6,242 nt of DNA from Castellaniella sp. UBA6218 (GTDB lineage: Bacteria; Pseudomonadota; Gammaproteobacteria; Burkholderiales; Burkholderiaceae_B), in the NCBI GenBank assembly GCA_002421865.1, contig DISE01000019.1, positions 16,425 to 22,666 on the forward strand, given 5' to 3'. A program made the position numbers and the translations under genes. This document shows positions 1 through 6,242 of the stretch, piece by piece (the stretch's first letter is position 1; every line of letters starts with the position of its first letter). A model generated the notes under the pieces. The model was not told the origin of the DNA. It saw nothing but the letters and a program-made list of their open reading frames with translations, and made no database searches.

Positions 1-6
1 GAATCG

Positions 7-1635
7 ATGGAATACGACGTCGTCGTCGTCGGCGGCGGGCCAGCCGGTCTTTCGGCGGCGATCCGCTTGAAGCAACTGGCCGCCGAGCGCGGCCAGGACG
101 TCAGCGTCTGCGTGCTGGAAAAGGCCGCCGAGATCGGCGCCCACATCCTTTCGGGCGCCGTGATGGATCCCCAGGCCCTGAGCGAGCTCATCCCCGACTG
201 GAAGGAACGCGGCGCCCCGCTGGAGGTGGCCGTCTCCGAAGACCGGTTCCTGTTCCTGACCGAATCGGGCGCGCGCGCCACACCGGCCTGGCTGCTGCCC
301 GACTGCTTCAAGAACCACGGCAACTACATCGTGCGCCTGGGCCATGTCACCCGCTGGCTGGGTGAACAGGCCGAGGCCCTGGGCGTGGACGTGTTCCCCG
401 GTTTCGCCGCCGCGCAGATCCTCTACACCGAGTCCGGCGCCGTGCGTGGCGTGCTGACCGGCGACATGGGCGTGGCGCGCGACGGCAGCCACACCGACGC
501 CTACCAGCCCGGCATGGAACTGCTGGCGCGCTACACGATCTTCGCCGAAGGCTCGCGCGGCCATCTGGGCCGCCAGCTGATCGATCAATACCGCCTCGAC
601 GCCGGCCGGGACCCGCAGAGCTACGCCATCGGCATCAAGGAACTCTGGGAAGTCGATCCCGCGCAATCCCGGCCCGGCATGGTCATGCACACCGCCGGCT
701 GGCCGCTCGATTCGGACACTTACGGCGGCTCCTTCCTGTACCACTTGAACGACAACCTGGTGGCCGTGGGCCTGGTTGTGGGTCTGGACTATGCCAACCC
801 ATGGCTCTCACCCTTCGAGGAATTTCAGCGCTACAAGACACATCCGGCGATCCGCGCCACCTTCGAGGGCGGCAAGCGCATCGCCTACGGCGCGCGCTCG
901 CTGACCGCGGGCGGACTGCTGTCCCTGCCCAAGCTCTGCTTCCCCGGCGGGGCGCTGGTCGGCTGCGAGGCCGGCATGCTGAACGCCTCACGAATCAAGG
1001 GCAGCCATTCGGCCATCAAGTCCGGCGCCCTTGCCGCCGAGGCCGCCTTCGACGCGCTGGCCGCCGGCCGCAGCCACGATGAGCTGACCGCCTACCCGGC
1101 CGCCTTCGAGCGCTCCTGGCTGCACACCGAACTGAACAAGTCGCGCAACTTCAAGCAGTGGTTCAAGAAAGGCCGCACCGTCGGCACGTTGATGACCGGC
1201 ATCGAGCAATGGCTGTTCAAGGGCAAGATGCCCTGGACCATCCACCGCACCAAACCCGACCACGCCTGTCTGCAGCCAGCGGCCGAATGCGCACGCATCG
1301 ACTACCCGAAGCCCGACGGCAAGCTGACCTTCGACCGGCTCAGCTCGGTGTTCATCTCCAACACCAATCACGACGAAAACGAGCCCGTCCACCTCACGCT
1401 GAAGGACGAGTCCGTGCCGGTCGCCGTCAACCTGGCGAAATTCGGCGGGCCGGAAACGCGTTTCTGTCCGGCCGGGGTCTACGAATTCGTCAAGACCGAG
1501 ACCGGCGAGGACCGCCTGCAGATCAATGCCCAGAACTGCGTCCACTGCAAGACCTGCGACATCAAGGATCCGACGCAGAACATCGTCTGGGTGACACCCC
1601 AGGGTGGCGAAGGGCCGGTCTACAACGGCATGTGA
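7..1635 (+). CDS. Electron transfer flavoprotein:ubiquinone oxidoreductase (ETF-QO), possibly 5'-partial
   Basis: ETF-QO is a membrane-associated flavoprotein that takes electrons from reduced ETF, loaded by acyl-CoA and amino-acid dehydrogenases, and reduces ubiquinone. The 542 residues match the usual family length. Visible in order: an N-terminal FAD dinucleotide fold with GGGPAG at 9-14 and an acidic residue E38 ending the second strand; the conserved GAHILSGAVMDP at 44-55; the GWPLDSDTYGGSFLYH block at 231-246, in the region of the family's quinone-binding domain; the IKGSHSAIKSG segment near 330-340; and a C-terminal 4Fe-4S domain with cysteines C487, C511, C514 and C517, the last three in CVHCKTC. 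All cofactor residues I can recognise are present and the frame is unbroken. The ATG at 7 lies just before the FAD fold, but the frame stays open through bases 1-6 (Glu-Ser), and no ribosome-binding site can be seen, so the true start may lie a few codons outside the window. The neighbouring marC start overlaps the stop. No ETF subunit gene is in view. Confidence 0.95.
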   Translation: MEYDVVVVGGGPAGLSAAIRLKQLAAERGQDVSVCVLEKAAEIGAHILSGAVMDPQALSELIPDWKERGAPLEVAVSEDRFLFLTESGARATPAWLLPDCFKNHGNYIVRLGHVTRWLGEQAEALGVDVFPGFAAAQILYTESGAVRGVLTGDMGVARDGSHTDAYQPGMELLARYTIFAEGSRGHLGRQLIDQYRLDAGRDPQSYAIGIKELWEVDPAQSRPGMVMHTAGWPLDSDTYGGSFLYHLNDNLVAVGLVVGLDYANPWLSPFEEFQRYKTHPAIRATFEGGKRIAYGARSLTAGGLLSLPKLCFPGGALVGCEAGMLNASRIKGSHSAIKSGALAAEAAFDALAAGRSHDELTAYPAAFERSWLHTELNKSRNFKQWFKKGRTVGTLMTGIEQWLFKGKMPWTIHRTKPDHACLQPAAECARIDYPKPDGKLTFDRLSSVFISNTNHDENEPVHLTLKDESVPVAVNLAKFGGPETRFCPAGVYEFVKTETGEDRLQINAQNCVHCKTCDIKDPTQNIVWVTPQGGEGPVYNGM

Positions 1636-2285
1636 TGGACATCACGTTCGCCACCAGGTTCCTGGGCGCCCTGTTCGCCATCATGAACCCGTTCATCACC
1701 CTGCCCCTGTTCCTGGCGGTGACGGCCAACAAGACCGTCGTCGAGCAACGCAACCAGGCGGCGGCGATCCTGATCTACACCCTGGCGATGTGCGTGGTCA
1801 TCTCGCTGGCCGGCAGCCACATCATCCGCTTCTTCGGCGTCAGCCTGGATGCCTTCCGCGTGGCTGGCGGCGTGGTGCTCGGCGGCATCGCGCTGACCAT
1901 GCTCAATGGCCAGCCGATCACTTCGCACGAACGCGCGACCCAGGAAAAGAACGTCGGAGGCCTGGACGCCCGGGCCGAGGTCGAGGACAACCCGGCGTTC
2001 TACCCTCTGACCTTTCCAATGATCGTCGGGCCGGGCACCATCGCCACGCTGATCATCTATGGAGCCCAGGCCCATCAGTCGAAGCAATACCTGGCCTTCG
2101 GTCTCGTGCTGGCGATCGTCCTGGCCGCCCTGTTCGCGGTGCTGTATTTCGCCGCCTCCATCGGCAAGCTGCTCTCGTCCAAGATGCGCGTCATCATGGC
2201 CCGCGTCATGGGCATGATCCTGGCGGCCATCGCCGTGGAAATGACGTTCGCGGGCATCCGGGCGCTGCTGCCGGGACTGGCGTAG
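1635..2285 (+). CDS. MarC family integral membrane protein
   Basis: A 216-residue, very hydrophobic protein of the MarC family (also called NAAT or UPF0056), inner-membrane proteins with six predicted helices. By eye the membrane segments are near residues 6-27, 43-61, 66-90, 122-145, 151-174 and 189-212, with a polar loop at about 92-120 separating two three-helix halves. Family signatures are MNPF at 17-20, which opens the first half, PLTFPMIVGPGTIATLI at 124-140 at the matching place in the second half, and ARVMGMILAAIAVEM at 189-203. Length is normal for the family. I chose the ATG at 1635 because it overlaps the ETF-QO stop by one base (TGATG) and opens directly into the first helix; no good Shine-Dalgarno stands at the right distance, so translation is probably coupled to ETF-QO. 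The same frame is open further upstream, but that part lies inside ETF-QO and reads as low-complexity shadow sequence. MarC was once linked to multiple antibiotic resistance, a link later disputed; some relatives are reported to affect amino-acid export. The substrate here is unknown. Confidence 0.92.
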   Translation: MDITFATRFLGALFAIMNPFITLPLFLAVTANKTVVEQRNQAAAILIYTLAMCVVISLAGSHIIRFFGVSLDAFRVAGGVVLGGIALTMLNGQPITSHERATQEKNVGGLDARAEVEDNPAFYPLTFPMIVGPGTIATLIIYGAQAHQSKQYLAFGLVLAIVLAALFAVLYFAASIGKLLSSKMRVIMARVMGMILAAIAVEMTFAGIRALLPGLA

Positions 2286-2313
2286 CGGCGGCACCCGATC
2301 CGGCGCGGTAATG

Positions 2314-2341
2314 AAAAGGGCGGGGGAATCCCCCGCCCTTT
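2314..2341. terminator. Bidirectional rho-independent terminator between marC and acs
   Basis: A perfect 12-bp stem (AAAGGGCGGGGG at 2315-2326 against CCCCCGCCCTTT at 2330-2341) closes on a 3-base loop. The outer A:T pairs give a T run after the GC stem on both strands: three T on the + strand, four on the - strand. It sits 29 bases after the marC stop and about 50 bases beyond the acs stop, which is right for ending both convergent transcripts. The T tails are short, so strength is inferred from the stem. Confidence 0.85.
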
Positions 2342-2350
2342 GGCTGCATG

Positions 2351-2379
2351 CGGCGGGCCGCCTTATGAGCGGCCCGCCG
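2351..2379. other. Second strong hairpin in the convergent gap
   Basis: CGGCGGGCCGC at 2351-2361 pairs perfectly with GCGGCCCGCCG at 2369-2379, around a 7-base loop, starting 10 bases beyond the acs stop codon. It has no T tail on either strand, so it is not a classical terminator by itself. In the acs transcript it would form before the terminator at 2314-2341 and could protect the mRNA 3' end or cause pausing; that role is inferred. The hairpin itself is seen directly. Confidence 0.6.
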
Positions 2380-2389
2380 ATGACACTCG

Positions 2390-4369
2390 TTACCGCACCT
2401 GGGCCAACTGTTCCAGGATGCCGGGATTTTCCAGCGTGGACACGTCCTGGGTGATGGGCTCGCCCTTGGCGACCACGCGCAGCAGGCGGCGCATGATCTT
2501 GCCCGAACGCGTCTTGGGCAGGTTTTCGCCGAAGCGGATCTCGCGCGGCTTGGCGATGGGGCCGATTTCCTTGGCCACCCAGTCGCGCAATTGCTTGGCG
2601 ACGGCGGCGGCCTGGTCGCCCTGGGGCAAGGGTCCGTTGAGCACCACGAAAGCCACCACGGCCTCGCCGGTCGTGTCGTCCGGACGGCCGACCACGGCGG
2701 CCTCGGCCACCATTTCATGCGCCACCAGGGCCGATTCGACTTCCATCGTCCCCAGGCGGTGACCCGAGACGTTCAGCACGTCGTCGATGCGGCCCATGAT
2801 CCAGAAATAGCCGTCCTTGTCCCGCTGGGCGCCGTCGCCCGCCAGATAGTAGCCCTTGAGTTCCTCGGGGAAGTAGGTTTTCTTGAAGCGTTCCGGGTCG
2901 CCCCAGATCGTGCGGATCATCGAGGGCCACGGACGGCGGATCACCAGGAAACCGCCCTTGCCGCGCTCGACTTCCTCGCCCGTCTCGTCGACGATGGCGG
3001 CATCGATGCCGGGCAGCGGCAGCGTGCAGGAGCCCGGCTTGAGCGGCGTGACGCCCGGCAGCGGGGTGATCATGTGCGCGCCGGTCTCCGTCTGCCACCA
3101 GGTGTCGATCACGGGGCAGCGCTGGCCGCCGACGTTGTTGTAATACCAGACCCAGGCTTCGGGGTTGATGGGCTCGCCCACCGAACCGATGATGCGCAGC
3201 GTGCTCAGGTCGAAGGATTTCGGATGGACCTTGGGATCGGCTTCGGACAGCTTGGTCAGCGAGCGGATGGCCGTGGGCGCGGTATAGAAGATCGTGACCT
3301 TGTGTTCCTGGATCATCTTCCAGAAACGCCCGGCGTCCGGATAAGTGGGCACCCCCTCGAAGACCACCTGGGTCACGCCGGCCGCGAGCGGGCCGTAGGT
3401 GACATAGGAATGGCCCGTCACCCAGCCGACATCGGCCGTGCACCAGAACACATCCGTCGGCTTGGCGTCGAAGGTCCATTTCATGGTCATCAGAGACCAC
3501 AGCAGGAAACCGGCGCTGGAGTGCTGCACGCCTTTGGGCTTGCCGGTGGACCCGGAGGTATACAGGATGAACAGCGGATGGTCGGCATCGACGGCCACCG
3601 GCGGGCAGTCGGTCGACTGGCCCTGGATGACGTCGTGCCACCACAGGTCGCGGTCGGCATGCCACTGGACATCGGAACCGGCGCGCTTGTAGGTGATGAC
3701 CTTGCGCACGGCGTCGCAGCCGCCCATGGCAAGGGCCTCGTCCACGGCGTCCTTGAGAGGGATGGATTTGCCGCCGCGCATCTGCGCGTCGGCGGTGATC
3801 ACCAGCGAGGCGCCGACGTCCACGGTGCGTTCGTGGATGCTCTTGGACGAGAAGCCGCCGAACACCACGGAATGGATGATGCCCAGACGGGCGCAGGCTT
3901 GCATGGCGACCACGGCCTCGATGGACATGGGCAGATAGATGATGGCGCGCTCGCCCGCCTGGTAACCCAGGGATTTCAAGGCGTTGGCGAATTGCGAGAC
4001 CCGCGCGTGCAGTTCCTTGTAGGTGACCTTGGTAACCTGGCCGTCGTCGGCCTCGAAGATGATCGCCGTGCGGTTCTCGGCCGGGGTCCCCAGGTGTTTG
4101 TCCAGGCAGTTGGCCGAGACGTTCATCCGGCCGTCGGGATACCACTTGTAGAACGGCGCCCTGGATTCGTCCAGCACCTGGGTGAACGGCTTGGCCCAGA
4201 CCAGATTTTCATTGGCCAGGCGGGCCCAGAAGGCGTCGGGATCGCGCTTGGCTTCGTCGCACAGGGCCTGGTAGCCCTCCATCCCTGACACATTGGCCTG
4301 TTTGACGAGGTCCGCAGGCGGCGGAAACACCCGGTTTTCCACCAATATGGATTCAATCTCCGTGGTCAT
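2390..4369 (-). CDS. acs: Acetyl-CoA synthetase (acetate--CoA ligase, AMP-forming)
   Basis: Acs activates acetate in two steps, through acetyl-AMP to acetyl-CoA, in the cytoplasm. The 659 residues fit the family (about 650). In order: an N-terminal ACS domain; the ATP-binding P-loop YTSGSTGKPKG at 270-280; VTGHSY at 317-322 and SVGEP at 396-400; the signature DTWWQTETG at 422-430; the A8 hinge and CoA-binding stretch GRIDDVLNVSGHRLGTMEVES at about 526-546; and PKTRSGK at 618-624, whose K624 is the catalytic lysine acetylated by Pat-type enzymes and released by CobB in relatives. V317, T318, V397 and W425 align by eye with the acetate pocket of Salmonella Acs (V310, T311, V386, W414), which favours acetate over larger acids. 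The ATG has an AGGAG ribosome-binding site 6 bases upstream. The gene has its own 141-bp upstream gap, so it is probably transcribed alone, and it ends at a strong shared terminator. The frame is intact. Confidence 0.97.
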   Translation of the reverse strand: MTTEIESILVENRVFPPPADLVKQANVSGMEGYQALCDEAKRDPDAFWARLANENLVWAKPFTQVLDESRAPFYKWYPDGRMNVSANCLDKHLGTPAENRTAIIFEADDGQVTKVTYKELHARVSQFANALKSLGYQAGERAIIYLPMSIEAVVAMQACARLGIIHSVVFGGFSSKSIHERTVDVGASLVITADAQMRGGKSIPLKDAVDEALAMGGCDAVRKVITYKRAGSDVQWHADRDLWWHDVIQGQSTDCPPVAVDADHPLFILYTSGSTGKPKGVQHSSAGFLLWSLMTMKWTFDAKPTDVFWCTADVGWVTGHSYVTYGPLAAGVTQVVFEGVPTYPDAGRFWKMIQEHKVTIFYTAPTAIRSLTKLSEADPKVHPKSFDLSTLRIIGSVGEPINPEAWVWYYNNVGGQRCPVIDTWWQTETGAHMITPLPGVTPLKPGSCTLPLPGIDAAIVDETGEEVERGKGGFLVIRRPWPSMIRTIWGDPERFKKTYFPEELKGYYLAGDGAQRDKDGYFWIMGRIDDVLNVSGHRLGTMEVESALVAHEMVAEAAVVGRPDDTTGEAVVAFVVLNGPLPQGDQAAAVAKQLRDWVAKEIGPIAKPREIRFGENLPKTRSGKIMRRLLRVVAKGEPITQDVSTLENPGILEQLAQVR

Positions 4370-4375
4370 GGCTCG

Positions 4376-4380
4376 CTCCT
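4376..4380 (-). promoter_or_regulatory. Ribosome-binding site of acs
   Basis: On the - strand AGGAG lies 6 bases before the acs ATG (4369-4367). It is a good Shine-Dalgarno at good spacing and fixes the acs start. Confidence 0.85.
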
Positions 4381-4386
4381 GAGTTT

Positions 4387-4401
4387 AGTGATACGTTCAC
4401 T
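4387..4401. promoter_or_regulatory. Inverted repeat upstream of acs, possible operator
   Basis: AGTGATACGTTCACT is a perfect 5-bp inverted repeat (AGTGA/TCACT) with a 5-base spacer, 17 bases upstream of the acs ATG and just before its ribosome-binding site. If transcription starts from the TATAAA at 4406-4401, this repeat covers the start site, a position that suits a repressor. The half sites resemble those of several regulator families, and I cannot name the protein. It is short enough to arise by chance, so the operator role is inference. Confidence 0.35.
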
Positions 4402-4440
4402 TTATATTTGAATGTTGCAACCGTACCGCACGATACTTAC
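4391..4440 (-). promoter_or_regulatory. AT-rich promoter region of acs
   Basis: This stretch is clearly richer in A and T than the rest of the window. On the - strand TATAAA (4406-4401) is a 5-of-6 match to a -10 box; it would start transcription near 4394-4395 and give a leader of roughly 25 bases. No good -35 stands 16-18 bases before it. A TTGCAA at 4420-4415 resembles a -35, but it lies only 8 bases from TATAAA and has no good -10 at 17-18 bases. A promoter here is likely from position; its exact elements are not settled. Confidence 0.4.
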
Positions 4441-4510
4441 TCGACACTGACAAATGCTACCCGCCTCTCTCCAGGCCGCAGGCGTGCGGGCCGGATCGGG
4501 AGTGCCCGCC

Positions 4511-5845
4511 TCACCGCTTGCAAGCGGTTCGGATTTGTCGGGCGCGGATGCCGCGTTCGAAATCCAGGCGGCCCAGCAAAGCCAGACCCGCCATGAAGAA
4601 CAGGCCGGTCGTCAGCAAGGCGGCGCGATGGTCGCCCCCGGTAACCCAGACCAGCACACCGTAGGACAACGGCCCGACGACGGCCGCCAGTTGCACGGCG
4701 AACGTCCAGAGGGCGAAGAACTCCGCAGGTCGGTTGGCGGGCGCCAACACGCCGACCATGGCCCGGCCCGCGCTCTGGCTGGTGCCCATGCACAAACCCG
4801 CCAGCGCGGCGGCCGACCAGAACACCGGCAGGGAGCGGGCCGAGGCGGCCAGCAGCACCATGGCGATCCAGCCCATCAGGGTCAGGGCCAGCGCCCTGCG
4901 ATGGCCGATGCGGTCCTGCAGGTAGCCGAAACTGAACGCGCCAACGGCGGCGCCGATATTCACCAGAAACACCAGCAACATGGTCTGCCGCATGCCGAAG
5001 CCCATGACCTCGGTGGCGTAGACGGCCGACAGCGTGATCACCACCGAGATCCCCGCCTGGTAGCAGGCGATGCACAGCAACAGGCGGCGAAAGTCGGGAA
5101 AGTCGCGGCGGGTCTCGCGCCACGCCATCCTCAACTGGGCCAGCATCGCGACCGGTTCCCGGTCCGCGCCGGAGGCGGGTTCGCGCAACCACAGGAACGC
5201 AGGCAAAGCCGCCGCCGCGAACAGGACGGCGGTCAGGCCCATGATCCAGGGAACGTAGGCCTGGGCCGGCAGCCCGTCGGACTCCGCCGTGGCCGCGACC
5301 CACAGCGCCAGCCCCAGGGCCAGCATGCCGCCGAAATAACCGAAGCTCCAGCCCCAGCCGGACACCCGCCCCATGGCTTCGGGCCGGGCCAGCCCCGGCA
5401 GGAAAGACGCCACGGCCGATTCGCCGACGCAATAGCAGACATTGGACAGCGCCAGCCACAACAGACCCCAGACAATGTCGCCCGGCCCCACGCTGGCCAG
5501 CGCCGCCGTGGCCAGCACGCACCCGGCGGTGCTGGCGAAGAGCAGCCGGCGGTGGCCGGCCCGGGCATCCGCGCGGGCGCCCAGGCCCGGCATCCACAGC
5601 ATCACCGTCAGATAGGACAGCGAAAGAGCCGCCGTCAGCGCCAGCGTGCCCCAGCTTTTCCCGGCCGCCACCACACCGACGAAATACGCGTTGAACACCG
5701 TCGTCAACACCACGGTGGTGTATCCGGAATTGGCGAAGTCGTACATCGCCCAGGACCAGACTTCCCGCCGCCCCACCCCGGGCATCAGGGGCGAACCGGC
5801 GCGCGCGCCGGGCCGCGGATCGGATGCGCCCCGGCCGCCGCTCAC
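4511..5845 (-). CDS. MFS transporter, UMF1/Atg22-like family
   Basis: A 444-residue inner-membrane protein with about 12 hydrophobic segments in two halves, separated by a charged central loop at about 221-252. It belongs to the UMF1 branch of the major facilitator superfamily, related to the yeast vacuolar exporter Atg22. Signatures: WSWAMYDFANSGYTT at 30-44 at the first helix; LPGLARPEAMGRVSGWGWS at 149-167, running on into FGYFGG; an MFS motif-A-like YLQDRIGHRR at 308-317 between helices; and SQSAGRAMVGVLAP at 356-369 followed by AEFFALW at 374-380. The GTG at 5845 overlaps the prpE stop by four bases (GTGA), so it is probably co-transcribed and translationally coupled with prpE. The first 20 residues, rich in Gly, Arg and Pro, are poorly family-like; the ATG at codon 21 (5785) is an alternative start, and neither has a clear Shine-Dalgarno. 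The substrate is unknown; pairing with prpE hints at a short-chain acid or related metabolite, which is only inference. No convincing T-tailed terminator follows the stop. Confidence 0.9.
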   Translation of the reverse strand: MSGGRGASDPRPGARAGSPLMPGVGRREVWSWAMYDFANSGYTTVVLTTVFNAYFVGVVAAGKSWGTLALTAALSLSYLTVMLWMPGLGARADARAGHRRLLFASTAGCVLATAALASVGPGDIVWGLLWLALSNVCYCVGESAVASFLPGLARPEAMGRVSGWGWSFGYFGGMLALGLALWVAATAESDGLPAQAYVPWIMGLTAVLFAAAALPAFLWLREPASGADREPVAMLAQLRMAWRETRRDFPDFRRLLLCIACYQAGISVVITLSAVYATEVMGFGMRQTMLLVFLVNIGAAVGAFSFGYLQDRIGHRRALALTLMGWIAMVLLAASARSLPVFWSAAALAGLCMGTSQSAGRAMVGVLAPANRPAEFFALWTFAVQLAAVVGPLSYGVLVWVTGGDHRAALLTTGLFFMAGLALLGRLDFERGIRARQIRTACKR

Positions 5846-6242
5846 AGCGCGTCGCGAATCTGGTCGAGCGCGCCCGGATCCTCGATCGTCGTCAGGTCGC
5901 CCGGATCACGGCCTTCGCACAGCGCCACGATGGCCCGGCGCAGCACCTTGCCCGAACGCGTCTTGGGCAGGCTGTTGACGAACAGGATGCGCGCGGGGCG
6001 GGCCACGGCGCCGTTGCGCTGCTCGATCACGCGCTTGATCTCGGCTTCAAGGCGGTCGCGGGCGCCAGGCTCGTCCAGCACGGCCGGGTTGCGCAGCACG
6101 GCAAAGGCCATGGCTTCCTGACCTTTGAGCTGATCCGCCACCCCCACCACGGCCGATTCCGCCACGGCCGGGTGCGTGTTGACCGATTCCTCGATTTCGC
6201 GCGTTCCCAGACGGTGACCGGCGACGTTGATCACGTCGTCGG
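5842..6242 (-). CDS. prpE: Propionyl-CoA synthetase, C-terminal part (5' end outside window)
   Basis: PrpE activates propionate to propionyl-CoA through an acyl-AMP intermediate, the entry step to the methylcitrate cycle. Only the last 132 complete codons are present, from the A8 hinge onward; the frame runs open to the right edge and the window starts inside a codon. It begins DDVINVAGHRLGTREIEES, the typical PrpE form of the hinge (Acs has NVSGHRLGTMEVES), contains PKTRSGK with the catalytic, acetylation-prone lysine, and ends with CEGRDPGDLTTIEDP followed by ALDQIRDAL, close to the C-terminus I recall for Escherichia coli PrpE. The full protein is usually about 630 residues, so roughly a fifth is seen. 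The stop overlaps the GTG start of the MFS gene. Propionate specificity comes from these family features alone, because the acyl pocket is outside the window. The remaining alternative is another short-chain acyl-CoA synthetase of the same subfamily. Confidence 0.9.
   Translation of the reverse strand, partial: DDVINVAGHRLGTREIEESVNTHPAVAESAVVGVADQLKGQEAMAFAVLRNPAVLDEPGARDRLEAEIKRVIEQRNGAVARPARILFVNSLPKTRSGKVLRRAIVALCEGRDPGDLTTIEDPGALDQIRDAL

Noticed and set aside
1158..1634. An N-terminal extension of MarC of 159 residues in the same open frame
   Set aside because: The stretch lies inside ETF-QO, reads as Arg/His/Gln-rich shadow sequence, and would put a non-family domain before a MarC protein that is full length from the ATG at 1635.
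988..2311. Open frames overlapping ETF-QO and marC (988-1545 and 1620-2294 on the - strand, 1604-2311 on the + strand)
   Set aside because: These are shadows of the two real genes in GC-rich DNA; they show no domain, no ribosome-binding site and no independent context.
2591..4288. A 565-codon open frame on the + strand, antisense to acs, and a 476-codon frame at 2715-4145 on the - strand
   Set aside because: Their products are rich in Arg, Gly, His and Asp, with no recognisable domain. They lie fully inside acs, whose motifs and frame are unambiguous. Long spurious frames are expected at this base composition.
4413..4436. A possible sigma-54 promoter for acs around TTGCAA
   Set aside because: A TTGC -12 element is present, but no GG stands 10 bases before the GC on the - strand (TG is found there instead), so the required -24/-12 pair is missing.
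4449..4510. An imperfect GC-rich fold downstream of the transporter stop, tested as a terminator
   Set aside because: The stem needs a bulge and is followed by purine-rich sequence, not a T run.
4514..4527. A 14-base perfect palindrome, CCGCTTGCAAGCGG, at the 3' end of the transporter gene
   Set aside because: It lies within the last codons, folds only as a 5-bp stem with a 4-base loop, and has no T run after it, so it is not supported as a terminator. Codon constraint and chance suffice to explain it.
4454..6121. A 555-codon open frame on the + strand, antisense to the transporter and prpE, and a 386-codon frame at 4437-5597 on the - strand
   Set aside because: The products are Gln/Arg/Gly/His-rich or Gly/Arg/Ala-rich low-complexity sequence with no family features. 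The transporter and PrpE signatures in the real frames explain the same DNA.

Overview
The window is ordinary GC-rich bacterial chromosome (about two thirds G+C by eye), densely coding, with short intergenic gaps. Protein wording points to a betaproteobacterium of the Burkholderiales, most likely the Alcaligenaceae (Bordetella/Achromobacter-like). This assignment is recalled from family sequences, not computed. There is no sign of a mobile element, phage, CRISPR array, tRNA or rRNA.

Layout. Bases 1-2285 are on the + strand: an electron-transfer flavoprotein:ubiquinone oxidoreductase (ETF-QO), whose stop codon overlaps the start of a MarC-family six-helix membrane protein by one base. A 104-bp convergent gap (2286-2389) follows, with a near-ideal bidirectional terminator and a second strong hairpin. 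Bases 2390-4369 on the - strand are acetyl-CoA synthetase (acs), preceded by a 141-bp gap with an AT-rich promoter region, a clear ribosome-binding site and a small perfect inverted repeat that could be an operator. Further upstream on the same strand are a UMF1/Atg22-like MFS transporter (4511-5845) and, overlapping it by 4 bp, the C-terminal quarter or less of propionyl-CoA synthetase (prpE), which runs off the right edge.

How the genes fit together. Acs and PrpE activate short-chain acids (acetate, propionate) to their CoA thioesters. ETF-QO passes electrons from ETF-linked acyl-CoA and amino-acid dehydrogenases to ubiquinone. The window therefore reads as a short-chain acid and acyl-CoA catabolism neighbourhood. 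The MFS protein is translationally coupled to prpE and could carry a related substrate, but the sequence does not show which. MarC-family proteins have no firmly established substrate.

I found no convincing undescribed system. The points most worth a second look are the acs upstream inverted repeat, the prpE-MFS coupling, the ETF-QO-MarC coupling, and a 25-base identical repeat shared by acs and prpE.
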